A stretch of 64,000 bases of DNA from Nitrososphaeraceae archaeon (GTDB lineage Archaea; Thermoproteota; Nitrososphaeria; Nitrososphaerales; Nitrososphaeraceae): positions 1 to 64,000 of the forward strand of contig WHTU01000013.1 of the NCBI GenBank assembly GCA_009377575.1. The letters are read 5' to 3'. Positions 52,352 to 60,722 of the stretch are shown here, piece by piece. The notes beneath the pieces were generated by a model. The model saw only the letters and a list, made by a program, of their open reading frames with translations, was not told where the DNA came from and searched no databases. Position numbers and translations under genes: made by a program. The first letter of the stretch is position 1; the number at the start of each line of letters is the position of its first letter.

Positions 52352-53478
52352 AGTATGGCCTTTCCTTCTTGGGACTTTATTCCTTGCACCGCTGACTGGA
52401 TTGCATCTTCGATCCTATCAAACAAATGAGCTTTAGAATCCTTGAGTATTTCCTTTGCCTTAAGTGATTCGGCTCCTGAAATTCTAGCGAACAAAGGTAC
52501 TGTTATTAGGTTGTTTACATATGCCCTTAGAATACCTTGGGCAACCAGATCGGTTCTTACAATTCCTCCAAATAAATTCACAACAATTGTTTGAATTGTC
52601 TTCACTCTACTAATAACCGTAAGTGCTTGATAAATCGTTTCAGATGTCGCGCTCCCACCAAAATCAAGGAAAGCACCAGCATCTCCTCCCGCGTCAGATA
52701 CCATGTCGAGTGTCGACATAACCAAGCCCGCGCCGTTACCAATAATTGCAATATTTCCCTGGAGCTGTACAAATGAGAACCCATTCTTCTTTGCAAGAGA
52801 TTCTAGCTCAGTGGCTTCCTCATACTTGATCAACTCGGGATGCCGAAACAATGAATTGTCATCCAAGATAACCTTAGAGTCCAATGCTACAATTGAACCA
52901 TTAACTAAAAGAGCAGCTGGATTTACTTCTACTAGTTCAGCCTCCTTTTCACAAAGCAATCTATAAAGGTTCTGCACGAATTCTACAAATTTTTTTCGAT
53001 CTTCACCATCTAGTCCCGCCATTCCAGCAATTCTAGCGGCAATATCTCCAATTTCATCTGTGGAAGTAACGTCCAAAATAAATCTATTCTTGGCCGATTC
53101 AATGTCCATCCCTCCAGCAGCTGAGACGATCAAAGAAAAGCATCTCGCACTGCGATTCAGAAATAGAGACACATACAATTCTTTTGAAATATCTATGACT
53201 TCTTCAAGTAAAAGGCCTCTAGGAGATTCGCCCTCAATTTTCTTGTTCATGAGCTCAATAAAATTACTTTCAACATCAGTTATGCTTCGACACTTTTTAA
53301 TGGCCCCCGCCTTTCCTCGACCTCCAACGGGGACTTGCGATTTTAATATTATTGGAAACGTTAGTTCATTTTTAAGAAGCGAACGGGCTTCCTCGACTGA
53401 GAATGCCATGCGGGACTTGGGCGTTGGAATCCCAAATTCTTTAAAAAGCTCTTTCCCTTGATATTCTAGTAGCCTCAT
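52348..53478 (-). CDS. sucC: Succinyl-CoA synthetase beta subunit
   Basis: ATP-grasp partner of SucD. Of its 376 residues one sees MRLLEYQGKELFKEFGIP, KSQVPVGGRGKAGAIKK (nucleotide Lys and Gly loop), EVNPAALLVNGSIVALDSKV (metal-binding acids), and the C-terminal GNGAGLVMSTLDMVSDAGGD, AFLDFGGSATSET and VNLFGGIVRTDLVAQGIL. Grasp and power-helix motifs are present. Leaderless expression from the box at 53502-53512 is likely. With citrate synthase at 15819 this gives two TCA-cycle steps in the window. Confidence 0.96.
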   Translation of the reverse strand: MRLLEYQGKELFKEFGIPTPKSRMAFSVEEARSLLKNELTFPIILKSQVPVGGRGKAGAIKKCRSITDVESNFIELMNKKIEGESPRGLLLEEVIDISKELYVSLFLNRSARCFSLIVSAAGGMDIESAKNRFILDVTSTDEIGDIAARIAGMAGLDGEDRKKFVEFVQNLYRLLCEKEAELVEVNPAALLVNGSIVALDSKVILDDNSLFRHPELIKYEEATELESLAKKNGFSFVQLQGNIAIIGNGAGLVMSTLDMVSDAGGDAGAFLDFGGSATSETIYQALTVISRVKTIQTIVVNLFGGIVRTDLVAQGILRAYVNNLITVPLFARISGAESLKAKEILKDSKAHLFDRIEDAIQSAVQGIKSQEGKAIL

Positions 53479-53501
53479 CTCTTGGAGAAAAATTAGTTAG
53501 C

Positions 53502-53512
53502 TTATTTATAAT
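53502..53512 (-). promoter_or_regulatory. TATA box of the sucCD operon
   Basis: On the minus strand ATTATAAATAA is centred about 29 bases before the sucC ATG (53478), as expected for a leaderless archaeal promoter. Confidence 0.6.
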
Positions 53513-53615
53513 TCTATTCAATTTTGTTATTAAAGACACTAAATAATGTAAAAGAACTACAAACTCCCCAGATTTCTATCATAACTATCTTGATCGGCCT
53601 TCGTCGGTTTTAAAA

Positions 53616-53624
53616 TTTATATAT
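53616..53624 (+). promoter_or_regulatory. TATA box of the 56-residue membrane-protein gene
   Basis: TTTATATAT lies 27 bases before the ATG at 53647, a strong match to the archaeal TATA consensus. Confidence 0.6.
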
Positions 53625-53646
53625 GTAATCAACAAAACTTGAAAAT

Positions 53647-53817
53647 ATGGTAGAAAAAATGACTGCCGTTTGGCTAATCATATTGACGATCATTGTATGC
53701 GGTGCAGTTCCTACTCTCATGATATATCTCACAGCCATCCCCAGCTCTGAAATGTCACTTTATATTTATTCCTATTTGGGTAGTGTCCCCATGTCGAGCC
53801 CGCCAATAGGGTATTGA
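53647..53817 (+). CDS. Small single-span membrane protein
   Basis: A 56-residue protein: a short polar start, one hydrophobic helix (WLIILTIIVCGAVPTLMIYL, about residues 9-28) and a Ser/Pro/Tyr-rich tail (SMSLYIYSYLGSVPMSSPP region). It is divergent from sucC, and a TATA box stands at exactly the leaderless distance from ATG 53647. No family is recognised. Small accessory subunits of respiratory complexes look like this, but nothing nearby supports that. Confidence 0.5.
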   Translation: MVEKMTAVWLIILTIIVCGAVPTLMIYLTAIPSSEMSLYIYSYLGSVPMSSPPIGY

Positions 53818-53922
53818 ACGATAAAACGTTTCCTATCTTAGCAACAAAAACCACCAGACTTGAATTTTCTGTGGTAAAGCAGTTCCAAATGTATTTAACT
53901 ACGATCGGAGTAGTTTAATTAA

Positions 53923-55071
53923 ATGGGCAATTTCCTTTGGAGGAGGACGCCTAATAAGGATCGGAATGATGATATTTCTGTTCGATCCAGAGAAGAGGAA
54001 CAACTGGATATTAAAGATATCCAAAAGACTGACCAATACAAGAAAGGAATTTCTCATATGTCTGACGACAAAATGGAAGATGCGATTCGAGATTTTGATT
54101 TGGCTCTACGCCTAGACCCCAGTTATGTTGATGCGTGGATCAAAAAAGGTTACGCCCATTTTCATTTGGACGAGTTTACAGTAGCCCTTTCATGCTACGA
54201 TAAGGCTCTTGAAATCGATATTAATAACGCAGAAGCTTGGAACCTAAAGGGATTAGCCTTTTATAAATTGAAAAATTATGAAAAAGCAATACAAGCCTGT
54301 GAAAATGCGATAGATTTTGATCCAAATGACGGGATGGCCTGGTATAATTTGGCTTGCTATTTGGTTCTGAGCAAAAATGTAGGAGATGGATTGGAGGCGC
54401 TCAAGCGTTCTATCGAAATTGATATAGCTTTCGCTAGAAAAGCGGTTCGAGATAGAGATTTTGAATACGCAAGAGCCGAAGAAGGATTCAGGCGCATTGT
54501 TGAAGTCGTAGTTCTTGAAGCTATCAGACAAGGTTACAACTATCCTGGAAAAATAGTCTGGATCACTTCTATGGACAAAGAGGAAGTTGAGTACGCACTC
54601 ACTAGGTTGGCTATGAAGGGCTTAGTTGTACGGAAGGAACAAAGATATGGTTACTATCCGTTTGGCAGAAAGGAAGAATACTACGAATTAGCGAAAGTTA
54701 TTGCAGAAAGAGTAGGAAGTACTAAACGGACAGGGCTTTTGCATAGAACCAAAACCATTTCAGCGCCTGTCCAGCAGCTTCGAGATATAAGTGAAATACT
54801 TGGTGAGGCCAGGTTAGCAATAGAAAAAGGAGACTTGGATGCCACGACTAATAACCTTGAATTATTAATAAATCCGACCAAACACGGGGCAGCTATGATT
54901 GAACAATTTTTCGACGAACATCGTGATCTCAGGTTATATAATATACGGTTGAGGGATAGGGGCCTTGAATATCTCAACTCACATAAAGTGGAGTTGCTGA
55001 ATCTGGTTGAAAATATAGATGCCAAGATTCGCGCCGGTCCAGTTTCGAGTTCGCAACCTAAAGGTCAGTAG
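53923..55071 (+). CDS. TPR-repeat protein with winged-helix segment
   Basis: A 382-residue soluble protein. Residues about 38-160 hold three to four tetratricopeptide repeats: MEDAIRDFDLALRLDPSYVD, AWIKKGYAHFHLDEFTVALS, AWNLKGLAFYKLKNYEKAIQ and AWYNLACYLVLSKNVGDGLE. A winged-helix-like part follows (about 190-255): IVWITSMDKEEVEYALTRLA, MKGLVVRKEQRYGYYP. The C-terminus is helical. The combination suggests a scaffold or transcription-linked regulator. It stands alone before thi4. ATG 53923 is supported by a TA-rich box about 30 bases upstream. Confidence 0.85.
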   Translation: MGNFLWRRTPNKDRNDDISVRSREEEQLDIKDIQKTDQYKKGISHMSDDKMEDAIRDFDLALRLDPSYVDAWIKKGYAHFHLDEFTVALSCYDKALEIDINNAEAWNLKGLAFYKLKNYEKAIQACENAIDFDPNDGMAWYNLACYLVLSKNVGDGLEALKRSIEIDIAFARKAVRDRDFEYARAEEGFRRIVEVVVLEAIRQGYNYPGKIVWITSMDKEEVEYALTRLAMKGLVVRKEQRYGYYPFGRKEEYYELAKVIAERVGSTKRTGLLHRTKTISAPVQQLRDISEILGEARLAIEKGDLDATTNNLELLINPTKHGAAMIEQFFDEHRDLRLYNIRLRDRGLEYLNSHKVELLNLVENIDAKIRAGPVSSSQPKGQ

Positions 55072-55151
55072 ATACCTCCATTATTTCGTGATTTTGGCCT
55101 GAGTACGAGAGCACGGAAGATTTGTCTGCAGATTTATGAGAGTAAATAATA

Positions 55152-55160
55152 TATTTATAT
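55152..55160 (+). promoter_or_regulatory. TATA box of thi4
   Basis: TATTTATAT lies about 25 bases upstream of ATG 55182. No TPP riboswitch motif is visible in the 110 bases before the gene. Confidence 0.55.
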
Positions 55161-55181
55161 GTACAAAGTACGTTTACCACA

Positions 55182-56006
55182 ATGGCAAGGATATTTTCAG
55201 AAGTAAGCGAAAGTGAAATCACAAGAACAATCACTTCGATGTTTAATGATACATTGCAGGAATATTCTCAGTCCGATGTAATCGTGATAGGCGGAGGCCC
55301 CGCTGGCTTGACTGCGGCCAGGGGGTTAGCGAATAATGGGTTAAGGACTCTAGTGGTTGAACAAAATAATTACCTTGGCGGTGGTTACTGGGTAGGAGGC
55401 TACATGATGAATCCTGTAACGGTAAGAGCACCCGCTCAGATGGTATGGGAAGAATTGGGAGTTAGGTACAAGAAGATAAGCGATAGTTTGTATGCAACTT
55501 GGGGTCCCGAGGCATGTTCTAAGCTCATTGCCGCTACATGTGATGCAGGAGTTCGTTTCTTACAACTTACGAAGTTTGATGATTTGGTCCTCAAGAACAA
55601 GCGGGTAGGTGGTGTTGTTGTAAATTGGATGCCGGTTTCAGCACTTCCAAGAAATATCACATGCGTGGACCCAATTGCACTGGAAAGCCGCATTGTAGTT
55701 GATGCCTCCGGTCATGATTCCGTTGCAGTCAAGAGATTAATGCAAAGAGGCCTCGTAGATTGGAAGGGGATGGATCCTATGTGGGTAGACGAGGGAGAAG
55801 ACGCTGTAGTAGAAAAGACTGGAGAGATATTTCCAGGATTAGTGGCGACTGGCATGTCTGTTACTGAAACATTTGGTCTTCCAAGAATGGGCCCAACGTT
55901 TGGTTCTATGCTTCTATCAGGAAAGAAAGTTGCAGACATAGTAACCGATAAGCTAAAGGGATTATCTGAATTTCCGAAGGTTAAGGTAAAGAATGCAAAA
56001 AAATGA
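55182..56006 (+). CDS. thi4: Thiazole synthase Thi4, Cys-type (suicidal sulfur donor)
   Basis: Makes the adenylated thiazole precursor of thiamine from NAD and glycine. The 274-residue protein has the flavoprotein-like IVIGGGPAGLTAARGLA, VVEQNNYLGGGYWVGGYMMN, RAPAQMVWEELGV and DASGHDS, ending with VATGMSVTETFGLPRMGPTF and GSMLLSGKKVADI. At the sulfur-donor site it reads ITCVDPIAL with Cys161. Methanogen enzymes have His here and use sulfide; yeast, plants and haloarchaea have Cys and give up their own sulfur. So this enzyme is probably single-turnover. Confidence 0.94.
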   Translation: MARIFSEVSESEITRTITSMFNDTLQEYSQSDVIVIGGGPAGLTAARGLANNGLRTLVVEQNNYLGGGYWVGGYMMNPVTVRAPAQMVWEELGVRYKKISDSLYATWGPEACSKLIAATCDAGVRFLQLTKFDDLVLKNKRVGGVVVNWMPVSALPRNITCVDPIALESRIVVDASGHDSVAVKRLMQRGLVDWKGMDPMWVDEGEDAVVEKTGEIFPGLVATGMSVTETFGLPRMGPTFGSMLLSGKKVADIVTDKLKGLSEFPKVKVKNAKK

Positions 56007-56427
56007 GTGCAGAACATTAGTTGAAATCTAGGAGAGCGCTGATTGATTCGACAAATGGCTTCATGTGCTAGCATAACTGATGGCATGGCCCTTTTGTTTC
56101 CCAATGAGTTACCTTCGAACTTCACAACTCGATGATTTTTGTTTTTTCGGGATAATACTAAATGATATAGCTGGCTCAAATATTGGCAATATTGTTTGAG
56201 AAAACTCGGTACAGTTACTAGAGTTAACCGGTATCTCGCATCATTGGTGCCCAATTCACGCCTTTTAATGAGATGTAGCGCAAATCGTTTCAATGTGATC
56301 TAGTAGGTGATCTGTTATCGTCACTGCTCTGTGAGTAGACCATCCATTGTGGGCTGCAAACAATGAATCCAATAGCATTTCCGAACGAATTATTAACAGG
56401 TCGTTACTCCTTAGATCCTAAAAATCC
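56007..56427. other. Intergenic region between thi4 and trxB
   Basis: About 420 bases without a supported gene. An open frame crossing the thi4 end on the opposite strand is judged a shadow. I see no tRNA, repeat or recognised RNA motif. Confidence 0.5.
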
Positions 56428-57405
56428 ATGTCCAACGATCCTCGGAGAAGCGAAAGCAATTCTTCCCAAAGACCCGACACATATGAAGTGGTAATTATAG
56501 GGTCTGGACCGGCAGGTTATACCGCTGGGATATATACATCTAGAGCTAAATTGAATACGCTTCTAATCTCGGGATCTCTGCCCGGAGGCCAGCTGATGAC
56601 GACAAGTGAGGTGGAGAATTATCCAGGATTTCCAAACGGAATTTTTGGCCCTGAATTGATGATGAATATGCGTCAACAGGCAGAGAGGTTTGGGGCGAAG
56701 CTATTAGATGATGAGGTAGTGGAAGTCGATTTCAAGAGGAGGCCTTTCGGAATTAAATCACATGGTCAGGAGTTCCGCTCTGAGTCAGTTATCATTTGTA
56801 CTGGGGCATCTCCACGAAAGCTAGGCCTGAGAGCTGAGCAAGAGTTCGCAGGTAAGGGCATCTCATACTGTGCAACATGTGATGGCCCGTTTTTCAAAGG
56901 GGAGGATATTGCGGTCGTAGGCGGAGGTGATACCGCAATTGAGGAAGCAACATTTTTAACAAAATTTGGAAAATCTGTGAAGATAATCCATAGAAAGGAC
57001 TTCTTGAGAGCCAGCAAGATCCTCCAAGAAAAAGCCTTTGAAAATCCGAAGATTGATTTCGTCTGGGATCATGTAGTATCCGATATTAGCGGCAATAGGA
57101 AGATCAGCAGTATTTCAGTTAGGAATCTTAGGACAGGTGAGGAAAGGAAAATATCCGTCGGCGGCCTCTTTGTCGCGATAGGACATGAACCCAACACGTC
57201 TATCTTTAAGGACCAACTGGAGCTCGATGATAGAGGTTACATAGTTCTGACAAAGAACACTAGAACAAGCGTTGAGGGAGTATTCGCAGCTGGCGATGTA
57301 CACGATTATAGATATCGTCAGGCGATCACAGCTGGAGGATTTGGATGTATGGCAGCGTTAGACGTCGAAAAGTGGCTAGTGGAGATTCGAGGAGCTGGTC
57401 TATAA
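56428..57405 (+). CDS. trxB: Thioredoxin reductase
   Basis: Flavoenzyme that passes electrons from NAD(P)H to thioredoxin. Of 325 residues: FAD loop VIIGSGPAGYTAGIYTSRA (about 22-40), GGQLMTTSEVENYPGFP, redox-active CATC (Cys148, Cys151, SYCATCDGPFF), NAD(P) loop VAVVGGGDTAIEEA, and the C-terminal FAD motif GVFAAGDVHDYRYRQAITAGGFG. The second-loop HRKDFLRA supports NADPH-type residues. An 18-residue polar N-terminal extension precedes the FAD fold. Convergent with the cysteine synthase gene. Confidence 0.96.
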   Translation: MSNDPRRSESNSSQRPDTYEVVIIGSGPAGYTAGIYTSRAKLNTLLISGSLPGGQLMTTSEVENYPGFPNGIFGPELMMNMRQQAERFGAKLLDDEVVEVDFKRRPFGIKSHGQEFRSESVIICTGASPRKLGLRAEQEFAGKGISYCATCDGPFFKGEDIAVVGGGDTAIEEATFLTKFGKSVKIIHRKDFLRASKILQEKAFENPKIDFVWDHVVSDISGNRKISSISVRNLRTGEERKISVGGLFVAIGHEPNTSIFKDQLELDDRGYIVLTKNTRTSVEGVFAAGDVHDYRYRQAITAGGFGCMAALDVEKWLVEIRGAGL

Positions 57406-57439
57406 CATTTAATGACTTCCAATGGCATATGCTTTGATG

Positions 57440-58447
57440 CTAATTGGCATCAAAGGCTAGAGATGGGAGATGCTTTGACTCGGCTATTATGCTGGCAATC
57501 TGGCTCTCGTCGAACAAATTCAATTGTTTATAGAGTGTCTTAAACTTCCTACCGTCGTCTGCAAAAATGCCTACAATAGAGCCTCTGCTTTTCATTTCTT
57601 GTGAGATCTTCATCATAGCTGACATCACGGCGCCAGTCGAGGGACCGACAAATAGCCTCTCTTTTTCGGCCAATTCTTTTACCATCAAGAATGATTCATC
57701 GTTGGTAGCCGTGATCCATCCATCAGCGATATGTTTTCTTCTCGAGAAGAGGTCCGGCATAGCGGATTCTTCAAAATTCCTCAAGCCTTGCAATAAATGG
57801 TTTCGTTGTGCCTGTACTGCTATGACTTTGATCTTTGGATTTTTTTCCTTTAAGAACGTCCCCGTACCGGTGATTGTTCCCCCAGTTCCGCATCCTGTGA
57901 CAAAGTGCGTTACGCTACCTTCAGTTTGTTCCCATATTTCAGGTCCCGTTGCTTCATAATGAGACAAGAAGTTTGCATCATTTTCATATTGATTTGGCAT
58001 GTAGTATATATCAGGCCTGGGTTTCGATATGGCCTTTGCAAGAGCTATACTCTGATCGGTACCGGCTCCCACTCTTGGACAAAGATCGTCTGTTGTTTCA
58101 TGTAAACTAGCTCCCAATTTTCTCAACAGTGACTTGGTCTCTTGACTTACTTTCTCAGGAATGACTATTTCAACTTTATAGCCTAAAGCCGTGGCAATGC
58201 CAGCCAGGGCGATTCCAGTATTACCTGAACTAGGTTCGATAATGATGCTGGAACCCTTTCTAAGTGATCCTTTCCTTTCGCCATCCTTGATCATCCAATA
58301 CGCGGGTCTATCTTTCACCGACCCAAATGGATTATACCATTCGAGTTTAGCATAAAACTTAATGTATTTGGTTGAAAACGTAGAGAGTTCTACTAGTGGG
58401 GTATTCCCAATACTTTCAGCAGCTTTCGCCTGAGCTAAAGTAGCCAT
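57440..58447 (-). CDS. cysM: Cysteine synthase (CysK/CysM family)
   Basis: PLP enzyme that forms cysteine from an activated serine and sulfide or a protein-bound sulfur. The 335-residue protein has AESIGNTPLVEL, the PLP lysine Lys45 in NPFGSVKDRPAYWMI, IIEPSSGNTGIALAGIA (substrate loop), THFVTGCGTGGTITGTG (phosphate loop) and the C-terminal GPSTGAVMSAMM. The amino acceptor (O-acetylserine or O-phosphoserine) cannot be decided. Only four bases separate it from the TusA-like sulfur carrier upstream, suggesting that carrier may deliver its sulfur. Confidence 0.93.
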   Translation of the reverse strand: MATLAQAKAAESIGNTPLVELSTFSTKYIKFYAKLEWYNPFGSVKDRPAYWMIKDGERKGSLRKGSSIIIEPSSGNTGIALAGIATALGYKVEIVIPEKVSQETKSLLRKLGASLHETTDDLCPRVGAGTDQSIALAKAISKPRPDIYYMPNQYENDANFLSHYEATGPEIWEQTEGSVTHFVTGCGTGGTITGTGTFLKEKNPKIKVIAVQAQRNHLLQGLRNFEESAMPDLFSRRKHIADGWITATNDESFLMVKELAEKERLFVGPSTGAVMSAMMKISQEMKSRGSIVGIFADDGRKFKTLYKQLNLFDESQIASIIAESKHLPSLAFDAN

Positions 58448-58451
58448 ATCT

Positions 58452-58700
58452 TTACTTCCCCTTTTTTATTGTAAATTCTAGATCTGGTTTAATCATGTTA
58501 ACTGAAAGCAGCTCATGCCCATTTCTACTGACCCAACTTGAAATATCTTCTTCAGAAGCAGGATCATCAGCAATTACCTTGATTATCTCCCCTATGGCAA
58601 GTCGTTCCATTTCTATTTTGGTTCGGAATACCGGTTCAGGGCAATACAATCCCCTCACATCAATTGTCTTTGTAGGAACAATGTCACTTTTGGCGTTCAA
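58452..58700 (-). CDS. tusA: TusA/SirA-family sulfur carrier protein
   Basis: An 82-residue sulfur-relay protein. The signature is TIDVRGLYCPEPVFRTKIEM with the persulfide Cys20, and VIADDPASEEDISSWVSRNG ends the fold. Relatives carry persulfide sulfur to tRNA thiolation, molybdenum cofactor or other enzymes. It is the first gene of a two-gene unit with cysteine synthase (four-base gap). The length is normal. Confidence 0.94.
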   Translation of the reverse strand: MNAKSDIVPTKTIDVRGLYCPEPVFRTKIEMERLAIGEIIKVIADDPASEEDISSWVSRNGHELLSVNMIKPDLEFTIKKGK

Positions 58701-58767
58701 GGAACAGATTAAATGGAGTTCTCAAGATATTAAATGTTTAGAAAGATTCTGACAGCCTACAAAGGTT

Positions 58768-59535
58768 CTATCTGAAAAGGTCCTGAACGCTGTCTCTCAC
58801 TAGTGTTTTCGCGGTATTGCTCACCGTGGAAGAAAATTCGTAGCCTCTAATAATGGCTATGGGCACCCTCTCAGTTTTGCCCATCACGAGCTCAGCTGCT
58901 GAAGCAAGTTCATCCACAACTGCAATTTCGGTTATCCTCAGAATATTACCGTACATATCGGCCTTTCCTATATAGCTCTTTATCGAGTTAATACCGGATA
59001 CCCCTATTGCAACATTTGTCTGTCCTAGTCTAAATGGCCTTCCAAATGTATCTGATATCACAACAGCAATGTTCATACCAATCGTCTCTGCAATCGCCTG
59101 TTTTATCCGTCTGGCGGAGAGGTCTGGATCAACGGGCAACAGTAATACAAAGTCGTTTCCAGGGCCACTTACATTACTTTGATCTATACCTGCGTTAGCA
59201 CAAACAAATCCATGGTTTGTTTCGGTGATTATGACATTTTCCGAATACCTTACTATACTCTTTGACTCTATGAGAACTAATTCAATGAATCTGGGGTCCT
59301 TCTTTGTTTTGCTAGCCAATTCGAATGCGTGGTTTGAAGGTTTTACCGTCGATAAATTTATCATGCGACCCTCAGATTTTGAAATAATTTTTTGTGTAAT
59401 CACCACCACGTCATGATTCTGCATAGATACTCCGTTAGCGCTGGCTGCCTGCATTATTAATTTACCAATATCATCACCTGTTGTTACATCTTCGTTTACC
59501 GGTAGCGGTATGATATGCAAGGGCTGGCTCGACAA
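58768..59535 (-). CDS. cofE: F420-0:gamma-glutamyl ligase
   Basis: Adds glutamate residues to F420-0 with GTP, last step of coenzyme F420 synthesis. In the 255-residue protein: IIPLPVNEDVTTGDDIGKLI (N-terminal), VVITQKIISKSEGRMINLS, ETNHGFVCANAGIDQSNVSG (metal-binding), VVISDTFGRPFRLGQTNVAIG, and ELASAAELVMGKTERVPIAI. All CofE motifs are present, with no FbiB-type nitroreductase fusion. It is far from cofCD (12.8-14.6 kb). Its neighbour upstream on the same strand is the SerB-like gene, after 20 bases. Confidence 0.94.
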   Translation of the reverse strand: MSSQPLHIIPLPVNEDVTTGDDIGKLIMQAASANGVSMQNHDVVVITQKIISKSEGRMINLSTVKPSNHAFELASKTKKDPRFIELVLIESKSIVRYSENVIITETNHGFVCANAGIDQSNVSGPGNDFVLLLPVDPDLSARRIKQAIAETIGMNIAVVISDTFGRPFRLGQTNVAIGVSGINSIKSYIGKADMYGNILRITEIAVVDELASAAELVMGKTERVPIAIIRGYEFSSTVSNTAKTLVRDSVQDLFR

Positions 59536-59555
59536 TTGTGTTGAATCTATATAAT

Positions 59556-60206
59556 CTAAATATTAGCTAGTACTGCTTTACCGAATCTTTTTTCAAGCAA
59601 ATTCAATAGAAGTGATAAATCATGAATTTCAATCACTGCGTGCGCTCTTTCTCTTATTTTATCCACTGGGCAAAATCCAACCGTAAATCCGGCGAGGTCA
59701 AAAAGTTTCAGATCGTTTGCACCGTCAACCACCACGACTGTATCTTCTTTTTTGACTCTCCATTCCAGTAGCACATCCTTTACAGCAGCTGCCTTATCAG
59801 AGGTAACTTTCACCATAACATCTTCCAGAATTCCATTGGAGAAAATCAACTCATTAGAGAATATTCTATCCAGACCAAGCATGTCTTTTAGTCTATCGGT
59901 TATTATTGTGAAGCCACCAGATACAGCGATTAATTTCCAACCTGACCGCTTTAAGGCTTGACATAATTCTAAGGCACCTGGCATAATCTGCAGATTTTCG
60001 CCAATCTTCTTGGCTTCACCATATCGTATACCCTTCAAGGCATGAACTCGTTTTACGAGACCTTCTTCCCAGTTGATTTCACCGCGGATTCCTTGCTTGG
60101 TAATGTCCCATATCTCTTTCTCCTTCTCTGGGCCCATAACCTGAGCTAGAACAGGGAGATACTCAGCATTCAAAAGAACTCCTTCAACGTCAAAGACGAC
60201 AAGCAT
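59556..60206 (-). CDS. HAD-family phosphatase, SerB/phosphoserine-phosphatase-like
   Basis: A 216-residue haloacid-dehalogenase phosphatase. Motif I is VFDVEGVLL, where the usual DxD is DxE, as in ThrH-type enzymes. Motif II/III are KLIAVSGGFTIITDRL and KAAAVKDVL (Lys), and motif IV is VVVDGANDLKLFDLAG (GDGxNDxxML variant with Asp for Gly). It probably dephosphorylates phosphoserine, making serine, but a different small phosphate ester is possible. It shares a transcript with cofE. Confidence 0.85.
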   Translation of the reverse strand: MLVVFDVEGVLLNAEYLPVLAQVMGPEKEKEIWDITKQGIRGEINWEEGLVKRVHALKGIRYGEAKKIGENLQIMPGALELCQALKRSGWKLIAVSGGFTIITDRLKDMLGLDRIFSNELIFSNGILEDVMVKVTSDKAAAVKDVLLEWRVKKEDTVVVVDGANDLKLFDLAGFTVGFCPVDKIRERAHAVIEIHDLSLLLNLLEKRFGKAVLANI

Positions 60207-60385
60207 CTTAGGGATATTATTCAGACCTCTGATTTTACTATATATTAACTTTGTTTAGAAAAAAACAAGCAGAATGTTACCCTGGTTGGAGATTTGATAA
60301 AAATGAAATAAACATTCGAACAAATCACTGTTATCTGCCATTAAAGGAAAAGCATTATATCATGAAATTGCCGATGCTTGTATGA

Positions 60386-60679
60386 ATGAATGGAGATGCA
60401 ACGACTGAGACTAAATTCCTGGTACCCGTGAAACAAGTTGAAAATTCGGTCAAGCTATCAAATGAGGCAAAGGATGAACTCAAGAGCATTGGAATGATGG
60501 ATGATAAGGGAAAGTTGAAATTGAAAGGTGTTAGTCCACGTATGTTGAGGCGTATGAAGCTTGAAGCAGTAGACTGTCCTGTCCTTCAATCTGAGATTGG
60601 ATTTATCCAATGTTATGTGTGCAGGAACTTTCACAGCAGAGTATCCGGACAAGTATATTGTAGAGGAGACCCATTATAG
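60386..60679 (+). CDS. Small Cys-containing protein, unknown function
   Basis: A 97-residue protein with a helical basic part (LSNEAKDELKSIGMMDDKGK and SPRMLRRMKLEAVDCP) and a Cys-rich C-terminus FIQCYVCRNFHSRVSGQVYC. The four Cys plus His suggest a metal site. It is probably a conserved Thaumarchaeota protein; no annotated family is known to me. ATG 60386 follows a TATA-like ATTATATC by about 30 bases. It is upstream of proS by 43 bases and may be co-transcribed. Confidence 0.65.
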   Translation: MNGDATTETKFLVPVKQVENSVKLSNEAKDELKSIGMMDDKGKLKLKGVSPRMLRRMKLEAVDCPVLQSEIGFIQCYVCRNFHSRVSGQVYCRGDPL

Positions 60680-60722
60680 GTCACCAAAACTTCATAAATC
60701 GATTCTGATCTGCCTTTCATAG

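Noticed and set aside
55072-55181. TPP riboswitch upstream of thi4
   Set aside because: The conserved CUGAGA and ACCUGAUCUGG-type motifs are absent; only a TATA box is visible.
55712-56293. 193-residue minus-strand frame across the thi4 end and downstream gap
   Set aside because: Opposite to the certain thi4 gene, no family motif, low-likelihood composition.
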